Below are positions 55,081 through 64,000 of a stretch of 64,000 nucleotides of DNA, piece after piece. Under the pieces are notes generated by a model that saw only the letters and a list, made by a program, of their open reading frames with translations, made no database searches and was not told the DNA's origin. The DNA is taken from NCBI GenBank assembly GCA_020744425.1, contig JAGMUV010000051.1:164742-228741 (forward strand), read 5' to 3'. Each line of letters begins with the position of its first letter. Within the stretch, counting starts at the first letter, position 1. A program made the position numbers and the translations under genes. The DNA is from Dactylonectria macrodidyma (taxonomy: Eukaryota; Ascomycota; Sordariomycetes; Hypocreales; Nectriaceae).

Positions 55081-55245
55081 GACTTTCAAAACTTCTCAAT
55101 CATTCAGGCGATGGTATCAGCCAACAAGGTGGGCAAGGAGATTGAAGGGAGAGAAGGTGGGCGATTGAGCTTAAAATAGTGCAGCTCACGTGACGAATCC
55201 CGGCAGCTAATTCAGCCGAAGGCTGACTACATTAATCCATAAGTT
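55081..55245. promoter_or_regulatory. Upstream region of the APH-fold gene
   Basis: Short spacer between the minus-strand start and the first repeat copy. No specific element recognised. Confidence 0.3.
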
Positions 55246-55390
55246 TGCCTTTCGGTACGAAAGGTCTTCTTAAGCTCTGGGATTTTTCACCCCCGAAATT
55301 TGGCCCCCCCCTGGCAAAATTACCCGATTCGGAAGCGCAACTGCACCTCCTGTTGGCAATGCGCACATGTGAATTCTCATTCGCTCTCTG
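55246..55390 (+). repeat. Dispersed repeat, partial copy 1
   Basis: Begins CCTTTCGGTACGAAAGG (near-palindrome) then CTTCTTAAGCTCTGGGAT and AAAATTACCCGATTCGGAAG. The same order recurs at 55650 and, without the start, at 57784. Confidence 0.7.
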
Positions 55391-55649
55391 GCAACTCCAC
55401 CTCCTGTTGGCCCGGATTAACCCAATCCGAATGCCCCCCAGAGGTGCCAATCTTCCCTTCCTCATTTGGCAAATCCCCGTGCCTTTGACACCAACATAAT
55501 ACCATCCAGCGATTTGCACCGCGATAGCTGCACATACAGGCTATATGGATCGCACTTTCCGGGCTCGAGTTGTCCAGTCTTGGTATTCAGCTTTGTCCCG
55601 GTTCCTCGCAGCTCCAGCGCAACGAAAGATCTTCTTAAGCTCTGGGATG

Positions 55650-56040
55650 CCTTTCGGTACGAAAGGTCTTCTTAAGCTCTGGGATTTCCACCCCCAAAAT
55701 TTGGCCCCCCCCCCTTGCAAAATTACCCGATTAAGCCATGCGCAACCGCACCTCCTAATTGGTCCTAATCCTCCCACTCTCATTTGCCACAAATCCTCCC
55801 ACTCTCATTTGACACAAATCCTCCCACTCTCTTTTAGCACATGTGGATGAGCTTCGAATTCACCCGCCCCCCCCCCGCCCCCCCCGAGATCAAGTGTAGA
55901 GAAGTCCTTATTGGCTGGGATTTTTCTGTTAAGAATTACGTAGGATTCACGTGAGCTTTTAATTTATAATAATGTCGTTACTCTTGTTGTTTGCATTTAG
56001 TGAGATTCCTGCTTCTACTTGAGTTAGGTGAAATCTATTA
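55650..56040 (+). repeat. Dispersed repeat, long copy 2
   Basis: Contains the CCTTTCGGTACGAAAGG start, C-rich runs (55858-55885), three tandem AATCCTCCCACTCTC units and the tail TTTAATTTATAATAATG to GTGAAATCT. It is a direct repeat of 57784-58072. The two copies lie on either side of a decayed LINE fragment and could be solo or flanking termini of an older element. Confidence 0.7.
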
Positions 56041-56219
56041 ACTTTATATTAGATCGGACTTTTAATATATAATATATATATATCGGAAACAGTGGATTGA
56101 TTTTTCTCGAAATCTCATTATTGATCTCCTTTATACCTTTTAGAATACCTGGTAGCCACTTGGCGGAGATTTTTGGTTTATAGTGGATTTCTGGTGCTGC
56201 GAACCCCGCTTCAGACGTC

Positions 56220-57150
56220 ATCATCGTCATGGAACGCGAACCTGACGTTCCGGGCGGGGGTCATCATCGTCCCCTGCGTAAAAGAGCCAGAACGACAAGG
56301 GCAATGGAATCGAAACAACAAGAGCGTGATAGGGAATGCGGGAGAAGGAGCAGGAGAGCAGTGAGGGAGGAGCGTCGACCCGTAACCGACCTAAGAAAAG
56401 GACCACGCCTAAGGCGGCTGTGTTGAGATCCGTTGTCACGGATCAATGGCTATTCCGATCTATTGGTGGATGGGATGTGGATGGTCTCCTTGTCAGTAGC
56501 TTCCGCTGGTTAGCGCTAGTTTTCTTCTTCAATCAATTCAACCTGCACATTTTAACAGGCTGGCATCATAATCGAGGCAATCCAGGGCCTGAAATAACTC
56601 CTATAACAAGACTTCAATAAGAAAATGGAAATCATAAAGGCCGAGTTTCAGCTCGAGTTTATAAAGCTTTATGGCCGTATGGCTAAAGAAGTCGCTAGGA
56701 CCATGGCCTAGATAGCATAAGAGTTATCCCAAGTCTGTAAGCAGCTTACCCAGGTTTGCTACGAGCTGGAATAAACCCAGCTACAGTTGGATATTATAAA
56801 TAATGCTTATGCAGCACGATTGCCTAGCAAGACATATGCGGATGCTGCCGGAATAACCCCTGTTAGTATTACTAATCTAATTCCACCCACGGTTCGATCG
56901 GCAACTCCGGAACCGGTGTTCTGCACAGTAGACACATCCAGGGTGCCCGAGGATCATATTGGAGATACTACACCAGTAGTGCTTCGCAGGACCATTGAAT
57001 AGGAAATGCGAACGTCTAGCGACCAACCTAGTTGGCGATGCGTTGCAGTGACCAGAGATGGGCGAAATACCAACTGCCTGAGGGTCATCGGTAGGAACGA
57101 GGAAGAACTAAAGAGGATTAAGGCAATCATCGTAGCCAAGAACATTTGTG
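56220..57150 (+). pseudogene. Decayed Tad-like LINE ORF1
   Basis: Translation between about 56640 and 57145 aligns with the intact ORF1 at 42607: SKTYADAAGITP versus PSYADVARTPP, VFCTVDTSRVPEDHIGD versus LFCTIDTSRVNEEEKG, and PSWRCVAVTRDGRNTNCLRV versus QDWRCAAVVRNAKNADRIKV. At least four in-frame stops occur, each where the family or context suggests Gln (TAG or TAA for CAG or CAA). Earlier sequence from about 56229 is a basic Arg-rich stretch consistent with the ORF1 N-terminus but shifted in frame. Nothing of ORF2 follows. Confidence 0.75.
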
Positions 57151-57783
57151 GCTAACAGACCGGACAGACCGGTCAGACCGGTCAGTCTAGGGTATTCTGG
57201 ATCGGTCTGGGTTGGCCTAAATGGGCTACTGTTTCAGTGCCCCCATTGGTCCACTGCGCCCTTAGGAAGACGGGGAAGGCCTGTTTACTCAACCTGGCGC
57301 GTCTGCACTTGCCAGAAAACTATTGCGAAAAATTCGCGTCGTGCTCCGTATGTGCGCATCCATACCTGCATCTTGATATCTTGTAGCAGGACTTCGAGCC
57401 CCGTGCCGTCTATACCGCAGTCTCTTGATCCTGTCTCAAGTATTGACCCTCACCCTATTGGCTAGCTCTTAGTTCCGCATTAAACTCTTCAAATCGTGCC
57501 ACTAGTGGGTTGCTGCACGTGTTGAGAAGAGGGCGCGGTTTTAAGTGGTCGGCTCTGGGTAGTGGACGAAGAGACTTAGCCAATAGGGCGCGTGTGTGTG
57601 TTACCTTTGTTTTGCGTAGCTAATAAGACCTATGCAGCATGCTTTGGGGAGCAGGCACCATTTTGAGTAAAACAGGCTCTAGTTGCAAGCTTCGTACCGA
57701 AAGGCTACTCAGCGCAAGGGAGCCGCCAACTTGCCCGCCTCGCCCAGCTTCCAACTTCCAACGTCCCCCGGCGGACGTGCGCC
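57151..57783. other. Repeat-rich spacer, no gene
   Basis: Short tandem ACAGACCGGTC units at about 57160-57185. Otherwise low-information sequence. CTTCGTACCGAAAGG near 57689 is an inverted copy of the dispersed-repeat start. Confidence 0.5.
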
Positions 57784-58072
57784 TTCCCCTGTTTCCACCC
57801 CCAAAATTTGGCCCCCCCTGGCAAAATTACCCGATTCGGAAGCGCAACTGCACTCCTAATTGGTCCAATCCTCCCACTCTCATTGGTACATGTGGATGTA
57901 CTTCGAATTCACCCTCCCCCGAGATCAAGTGTAGAGAAGTCTTCATTAGCTGGGATTTTTCTGTTAAGATTTACGTGAGATTCACGTGAGCTTTTAATTT
58001 ATAATAATGACGCTGCTCTTATTGTTTGCATTTGGTGAGATTCCTGCCTCTGCTTGAATTAGGTGAAATCTA
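57784..58072 (+). repeat. Dispersed repeat, copy 3
   Basis: Direct repeat of 55690-56038, with shared blocks CACCCCCAAAATTTGG, AATCCTCCCACTCTCATT, GAGATCAAGTGTAGAGAAG and AGGTGAAATCT. It lacks two of the three tandem units. Confidence 0.7.
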
Positions 58073-58530
58073 AAATACTTCGAACACCCATTAAGTTGCC
58101 AAGGCAAGGGACTTAACGGCTGAATATCCAGCCCGAAGGGTAAATACCGTATACCTCCTATTAAACTCTCCTGGGGAACCCCCTAGAAGCCCCCTTTCGA
58201 CTGCGGCGGTAACCAGCTGTTAAACCACTTCAAACCTGTAGTCAGGGAGTTGACTGATAGACATAGGGGTCCCTCTACCACTTCCTGACAGGCCCAATCA
58301 ACTATGTACTGTATATCGAATTTACTCTTTCCCTGTAGCTTATAGGAAAACGCCATTTAGTCAATGTAGCGTGGTGGATACGGCGGATCGGTCAGCTGTT
58401 GAGCCTGACGGCGTTGTTGGTCAGCAAGGCGCATCTTCATCCCTGCCTTATAGTTAGCCACAAACCCAGTACGTAGGAAGCGCAGGCGTATAAACCTTCC
58501 GTGGGCGTGTGGTTATAGAGGCTCTGACGA
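58073..58530 (-). pseudogene. Degenerate coding-like stretch of unknown origin
   Basis: On the minus strand one frame reads a basic, protein-like stretch (GFVANYKAGMKMRLADQQ, then PPYPPRYID) and, after a stop, MAFSYKLQGKSKFDIQYIVD, broken again further on. It ends at the hAT transposon. No family recognised. It may be part of the element the hAT copy entered. Confidence 0.3.
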
Positions 58531-61500
58531 CAAGGCTCGAAACCACTACATCCACTCCACTTTTGGACCAAGTAGAGTGGATGGACCATTTTTAGGCAAT
58601 TACAAAGTGGATGTAGCACACTTTCGACCGGAGTGGAATGGATGTACACGTGGATTTATAAGTGGATTTTTGTAAGTGGACTTTTGAGGCTATTCACAAC
58701 CTCGTCGACGCCTATTCAGCCTCACTTTCAGAGGTTGACACTAACTCTTCAGCCTCTTGCTGCTGTGATGAATCGTCAACCTCGCTGGCGCTGTCCTCGC
58801 CCTCGAATAGCCATTTTGACTCAGCAAGAGCCAGCTCGTCGTCGCTTAGAGTCCCACAGCCGGCATCCAGCTTACTTTCAAGGTGTGACTTAAGCAATGG
58901 ATCCAGGTTCTTGATAAGGCCAGCACGGTACCAAGAGCGTAAGACCTGACAAATGGCGATAATCTCAGCATCTAGGTTCGTACGCAACCCCGAGACCATC
59001 TTGCCAGCAGCTGAAAATAACCTCTCACACTCGGCTGACATCGGCTGGATCGTCAGGAAGTCCAAGGCCATCCTGGATAACCGAGGATATCTGCCTTGCT
59101 TAGTGATCCAGTAACCAATTGGATCACGAACGTTGCCGTCGCTGGCGTCACGGTCCGTCTGCCACGCTTGGTACTCGTCACCCACAATAGCTGCTGCGTA
59201 GGCTGGTATTGAGCTTGGCAGACGACTGTTCTTCTCGAAGGGATTGAAAAACCGAGGTCTTTTTGCTGGTGGCTCGTCGTCGCCTCTGCTGCTGCTGGTT
59301 CTAACCTCGAGACGAGCGTAATCGGACAGCCAGACGTCGGCAACCATCTCTTTTGCCTTTTCAACCCAGCTAGGCTTATGAGCCCACGTTTCATCAAACC
59401 AGTCCCAACGATAAGCTGGATGGAGCGCCATAGCCGTATAGTAGATGGGCGTCTCGTCCAGCCGCCGATAATATTCATCCAGCTTATCCCAAGCAAGGTT
59501 GATTCCGATGCGGAAGTGCTCTGGATCAGGAAAATCAGCAGCAAGCTGCTTATATTCTTCCAGTGTGTTAAGCAGCAACTCATAGCCAAGCACCACGTCC
59601 CAGATATTGCCATAGGAGCCAGTCCAGCCTTGCTTACGCCTGCGGATGTGTCCATCACCCTCAAGCGTCTTTACCACGGTCTCAAAAACAGTCAGAATAG
59701 CCTCCAAATGGTAAAGAACCTCCTAGTCTTTGTCCGTTAGCTGATTCTCGTCTCGGAGGATGCGTGGTTTTTTCGCCAACTTGGCTTGTGTCACTTGGCC
59801 AGTCTTTTTAGACCGATTTTCGTCCTCCCATTGCGCCTTATACTTGATCAGTAGGAGTTCGATAGAGGTTTTCAACCGTAGAGCCCTGCGGATCATGTAG
59901 AGTTGCGACAGCCAACGCGTGTCGTTATCGATAATGAGCTTGAGTGGTTTCTTCGATCGGAGTTTAAGGGTGGTGGCGCGATTAATTTCGTCCTGTTAGA
60001 TATACCGAATTAGTATGAGACGAATAGGATTTAGTAAAACCAACTTACCCTCTGGACCTCCTTGAATAAGTAAATCAGCCGATGGCTAATACGCACATCA
60101 ACTACGATATTGTGTAACTTGCCAACTGGTCCTTTTTTGCGCCATCGAGCGTATTCAGTATCAGATAACGCTTCTGCGCCTGATAATTGCTGCTCGAACG
60201 CGTCGGCGTTTTTGCCAAATAAGAGCGCCTTGGCTGACAAGTTAATTGTGTGGCCAATACAGCATCCTCGGCGCAGTCGGCAATCGAACCCAAGTTCAGC
60301 ACCAATGACCTCCATGGCAGTATCGTTGTTTTCTGCATTGTCGAGCGTGAAATAGCCAACCTTCTCTGGACCCACGCCAAGAGTGTGTAGGACGTCGAGA
60401 ACCTCCCCACCGATCGTTGAGCCGAAGTGACGATGAGCCTCTGGAACTCCAATCATGATTTTGCATGGCCGATTCTTCTCGTCTCTGCAAAAACAAGCAA
60501 TACCGTAGAGGGCAAGCTTATTTCGAGACGTCCAGCCATCAAATGAAATATGAAGGGCTCCAGGGGAGTTCCTCAGCACCTCGATAACCGTCTGCTTGTG
60601 GCGGTTATACTCTTGAATGATCTTATATCGGACAGCCCTGGCACTCAAGTTGGCGTGTTGGATGGAAACGGAGGGACTCAAATAGTCGAAGATTTCTCGG
60701 AGGATGGGGTTCTCGGCGAAGGAAAATGACTGGTTGCTACTGACGATTAACTCGACTAGCATACGCTGAAAATGTTGCTTATCAAAGCGTGAGATGAAGC
60801 TATTCGCGATATTCTGTTCCGTAGGCTTGTTGACGTCCAGTTTCAAAACAGAGGCAATAGTCGGCTGGTTCGATTTCAGTGCGCCTTCGGATTTGAGCTG
60901 TGCTGTGCTCTTTTTCTCTCCCTCTGGTGCTGGTGTTTTGTGCTCACGCCATAGATGATTTGCCGCGTTCTGGAGACCTGAAGAGGTAAAACTCGCGATA
61001 ATGGGACGATTTCCGAGGATACAGTCCTTGCAAGCCCATTTGCGTAAGCCATGACGTTGAATATCATAGCCAAAGTCCCACAGCCAAGAGCTAGTATCAC
61101 GAGCGCGTTCTGACCAATTCCAGCCTCTGAAATGGCGAAAAAGACGGTCTTCGAGCTGCTGCTGTTGGCCTGGTTGGCCTGGCTGGTTGGCTGACATCAA
61201 TTTTTTTTTTGGCAAAAACAAAGCAGGAAATCTGTAGAAAACGCACTCAATAGGGGTAGTTTCTCGTCAATATTATTTATTAGATTAGCTGTAGGGGTGA
61301 TCGACCTCGGCTAACTTGGGTCCAGGTACCTCGATTTAATGGGCAGTCATATACAAAAATAAGTACTATGAACCATACAGGGTCAGGGAATATCCCACTG
61401 TACCTAAATCCACCTAAATCCACTCCATTACATCCACTTTCGTGTCCAAGTGTAGTGGATTATTACGTAATCTGAGCGCCGACAAGTGGATGTAATAGAG

Positions 61501-61556
61501 ATGGGCCACTTATATGTGGTCCACGTGGATTTACAGTGTAGTGGGTTCGAGCCTTG
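58531..61556 (-). mobile_element. hAT transposon, about 3.0 kb, one nonsense mutation
   Basis: Terminal inverted repeats of 20 bp match at 19 positions: CAAGGCTCGAAACCACTACA at 58531-58550 and the reverse complement of 61537-61556. Subterminal DNA at both ends is full of GTGGAT/ATCCAC repeats, probable transposase-binding sites. No 8-bp target duplication is recognisable, which suggests rearrangement after insertion. It contains a two-exon transposase gene broken by one stop. Confidence 0.8.
58712..61197 (-). pseudogene. hAT transposase with a single premature stop
   Basis: Complement of joined exons 58712..59992 and 60049..61197, 810 codons. The start at 61197 is MSANQPGQPG. A BED-type zinc finger is visible as WACKDC with downstream His residues (ANHLWREH). 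The RNase H-like catalytic core includes ISFDGWTSRN and YFTLDNAENNDTAM, with CCIGHTINLSAKALLF later. The C-terminal dimerisation region shows LDFLTIQPMSAECERLFSAA and LRTNLDAEIIAICQVLRSW. At 59723-59725 (plus-strand CTA) the codon is TAG where relatives have Trp (LTDKD-stop-EVLYHLEAIL), a one-base G-to-A change. Everything else is open, so it is only recently or weakly inactivated. The intron (56 bp) has a GTAAGT donor. Confidence 0.88.
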
Positions 61557-62469
61557 GGACCTTCACGTGTACGTGAATCCTAGCAATAAGCATCTCCTCA
61601 ACCATCGTTAGATCAGGTAGATTGCCGGGGACTTTCCCAAAGTCAAGGTTATTCGTAGCGCTAAAGAAGTAGGGCTCGTCAGGGGCTCTTTCCTTGTCTC
61701 GACTAATGCAGCGGCTGCAGGTTTGCAAGCTATTTCGCTTCATATCGAACCAATGCTCCTGACAACGAAGGCAACTATGCATCTTGTCGTTATTCAGGGC
61801 AGTATAGAACTCCCGCACAAGGGCCTGATCTTCCTCACTAAGGGCAGGCAAGTTGAGGTCCCCTATAAAAGGTGGATCAACTATCTGATTAAACTGTCGC
61901 TCTTGGGGCTGTGTGCCTTGGCGTGCATAGCGGCCGCGGCGATGACCCTGTGGCAAAAATGGAGGAGTGGTAGGAAGCGATTCCTGCGGTAAAGGCGTGC
62001 CTAGCACAACAGGAGGAGTGGGAAGAGTGCTTTGAGGAATCGGCGTGCCCAGAACTACTGCTGGCAGGCTAAGGGTAAGAGAGACAGGGGAAGGTCCCTC
62101 TACAGCACCTGGGGTAAACGGCCCCAGCAGAGATCTAGGCAGTTCCGAGAGTGCAGGCGCCAGGCCACGCAATAAAGCAGGCGTGGCAGGAGGTGGTAAG
62201 CTGTTTACAGACGCAGGCTTTGGCGCAGTCCGCCTTGGAGGCGTCAGGTTAGCTAGCGAATCGGACCGCTTGGTGGCTGTGCGTGACGACAGCCTCAGGG
62301 CGGTATTCCGCATGGCGGCAACGGCGGCTCGAGATTCGGTTGCCCGTTGCTTTTGGCGTGCCCTACAGCTAGCACACTCTCCTGTAAACTTCGCAGGGTC
62401 CTTGACGCTTCGAAATTCGACTTCGGGCAGGTCTTGCTTGCAGGCACGGCAGTTGCGGACTACGTGCAT
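61531..62469 (-). pseudogene. Helitron-type protein, N-terminal part, truncated at the hAT element
   Basis: A 312-codon frame from ATG 62469. The N-terminus has paired CxxC motifs (CRACKQDL; CASCRARQ). A Pro/Leu-rich middle holds repeats of VVLGTP. The C-terminal part reads HSCLRCQEHWFDM, QTCSRCISRDKE, FFSATNNLDFGKVP and LTMVEEMLIARI, the DUF6570-like N-terminal signature of fungal Helitron Rep/helicase proteins. Directly after HVHVKV the frame enters the terminal repeat of the hAT element and stops at 61531. The Rep and helicase parts are missing from the window. The assignment rests on the EEMLIAR block and zinc pattern as I know them. Confidence 0.7.
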
Positions 62470-62963
62470 TTGGAGCAGATCTAATTGAAAGAGCTAAGAT
62501 CCAAGAGGAACTTAGCTCCACACAACCCGAAGAGTAACTAGTCTAGGATTACAGGTGATGAGTCATGTTGCATCTAGCTGATGGAAATGATCATATATGT
62601 GAGAAGCTCTTGATATTCTTCCTATCTAACGAGGGTCTTTGGGTCAGTCTTATAGACGAAGAAAGTGATGATGACCTCGGATGACCTCGGACAGCCGAGA
62701 GGCTCCGGATGCTTCGGGGTCTTGGCTTTATCTAGCTATTGACCTGAATGAAGGAAATGCTAGGCTGGTGACGAGGCTGGTGACGAGGCAGGTGGCGATG
62801 GACGCCTATGATGATAGAAGGAAAAGCTTCACTTCCGCAGTAGCCGTTGAGATCCGATATACCGATATATGACAGTCATTAGTGCTAATATTCTCTGTAT
62901 TTAATGTGAAAATTTTTGCGTACGCAAATAATTTAACTTAATCCTTCTTTATTATTCCTAACC
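62470..62963. other. Divergent intergenic region
   Basis: Lies between the Helitron fragment and the last open frame. Contains a short tandem GAGGCTGGTGAC repeat near 62760-62790 and an AT-rich leader. No gene seen. Confidence 0.5.
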
Positions 62964-64000
62964 ATGAATTCCGCAATCTGTTCCAAGAAGGGTTATCTCC
63001 ATTCCGTTGTATTGGAGTTAAACCCAGACTGGGTTCGTTGTTATTTCTGTGGAGAGAATATTATACCTTTAACTCTTCCTTCTTCTGCCAATCCTCAAAT
63101 TGACATGGTCGATTTGACTGAAGACAGCCCAATCCCACCTACACACGCACGATCACGACGACTCCAACATGCACCTGCACCTGCAATGACTATCCCTTCC
63201 TATAATCCTGCTCAACTGGAATCCGCTGTCAATCAAGGCAACCAAAGCCGAAGTCTCCACGCTCAAGCTACCCGAACGAAGTCGATACCCAATACACCCA
63301 TTGAGTTGGCAATTACCTTATATACAGCAGCATATAAGTGTATATCAAGCGGTCAATTGGATATCAGGAAGTGGCAGTCTGGATCTCCTACTATCGCTGG
63401 GAGAGTTGGCAATTGCTTTGTTACAAACGCAACACATAACTATCCTTCACATGCGGACCTTGTGAGATCAGTTGCTGCACGTGCAACAACTGATGCAACA
63501 TATCGGGCCGTTGACTGGGAGTTCATTTCTGGTTGCACCAGTAACAGTTCGCAAAGTATTGTTTTCTTTTCTCAGGAAGTTCTAGAGACAACTTCTCTTG
63601 CTGCATTTCTCAATGCAATCAATCCTCAAAGTCCGCATCCAACCAGGGTCAATCTGTCACTTCTTTATGCTTATGAAGCGAAAGAGGAGGAAGATAACAT
63701 GATCACCCCTGTTCCAGTGCGAAAGAAGAAGGTCAAGGGCGAAAAGGATCTATCTCTTCCAATACAAAACAAACCCCCAACACAATCTCCAATTAATCGC
63801 AAACGAAAGGCATCTACACAATCAGCTCCAGCAACAGATAAGAAGGTAAAGGTAGACAAGAAAAAGGAGGAGATATTGGTCTTACTAGAGAAGTCTAATG
63901 AAGAAGATGACTTAGCTGCATTCTTCGATACTGATGTGGATGGATCGGATTTGAATGGACAAGATAATATGGTTATAGAAGTGGCTGGGCAAGGTAGTGA
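62964..64000 (+). CDS. Unknown protein, open to the window edge (partial)
   Basis: An uninterrupted frame of 345 codons begins at ATG 62964 and is still open at 64000. The N-terminus has a possible zinc site: Cys6, His13, Cys26 and Cys29 (ICSKKGYLH, then RCYFCGEN). A Ser/Pro-rich linker leads to a folded-looking region of about 130 residues (PIELAITLYTAAYKCI, DWEFISGCTSNSSQSIVFFS, ETTSLAAFLNAINPQ). The last part is Lys-rich with several nuclear-signal-like clusters (RKKKVKGEK, NRKRKAS, KKVKVDKKKEE) and acidic patches. Codon usage is AT-rich compared with the genes at left. I do not recognise the family. The setting among transposons suggests a mobile-element gene, but a host nuclear protein is possible. 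Confidence 0.7.
   Translation, partial: MNSAICSKKGYLHSVVLELNPDWVRCYFCGENIIPLTLPSSANPQIDMVDLTEDSPIPPTHARSRRLQHAPAPAMTIPSYNPAQLESAVNQGNQSRSLHAQATRTKSIPNTPIELAITLYTAAYKCISSGQLDIRKWQSGSPTIAGRVGNCFVTNATHNYPSHADLVRSVAARATTDATYRAVDWEFISGCTSNSSQSIVFFSQEVLETTSLAAFLNAINPQSPHPTRVNLSLLYAYEAKEEEDNMITPVPVRKKKVKGEKDLSLPIQNKPPTQSPINRKRKASTQSAPATDKKVKVDKKKEEILVLLEKSNEEDDLAAFFDTDVDGSDLNGQDNMVIEVAGQGS

Noticed and set aside
55280..58072. LTR retrotransposon with the 55.7 and 57.8 kb repeats as LTRs
   Set aside because: No TG...CA ends, primer-binding site or polymerase gene between them; the internal sequence is a LINE ORF1 relic.

Overview
The window reads as nuclear DNA of a filamentous ascomycete. Genes carry short introns (about 48-70 bp, one of 273 bp) with GT(A/G)NGT donors and CTAAC/CTGAC-like branch points. 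Product families include cutinase, fungal bZIP regulators with a long C-terminal domain, a NO VEIN-like GHKL protein, and Fot1/pogo, Tad-like LINE, hAT, Crypton and Helitron elements. I cannot name the species. Many genes are split by introns, so coding regions are given as joined exons in the evidence text.

Left part (about 3.8-34 kb): a series of enzyme genes for redox and ester chemistry. In order they are a secreted alpha/beta hydrolase (-), a second-site-looking copy of the complex I PSST subunit (+, first exon not found), an isoflavone-reductase/NmrA-like reductase (+), a zinc alcohol dehydrogenase (+), bZIP regulator A (+), a secreted protein of unknown function (+), a cutinase (+), a Crypton tyrosine-recombinase transposon (+), a dihydroflavonol-reductase-like enzyme (-), a crotonase with a signal peptide (+), a second DFR-like enzyme (+), bZIP regulator B (-), a relic of the isoflavone-reductase-like gene (+) and a short-chain dehydrogenase (-). 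The two bZIP genes are clear paralogues that share an intron position and face each other across about 17 kb. The octamer ATCAGTAA recurs in the intergenic DNA of this block, often 170-590 bp upstream of a start codon, so co-regulation is a testable idea.

Middle (36.5-42.1 kb): one large eight-exon gene for a 1,724-residue protein with an N-terminal GHKL (Hsp90-type) ATPase and a C-terminal DUF3883-like PD-(D/E)XK nuclease fold, the layout of plant NO VEIN. One of its introns appears to be GC-AG.

Right part (42.5-64 kb): mostly nested mobile DNA. A full-length Tad-type LINE has a 13-bp target duplication and a (CTA)n tail. Next to it is a foldback repeat with a deleted hAT element in one arm, and the other arm keeps the empty site. 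Beyond lie a Tudor-like small gene, an aminoglycoside-phosphotransferase-fold gene, GC-rich dispersed repeats around a decayed LINE ORF1, and a hAT transposon with a single nonsense codon that abuts a truncated Helitron gene. A long open frame of unknown function runs off the right edge. A near-pristine Fot1/pogo transposon sits at 1.2-3.4 kb.
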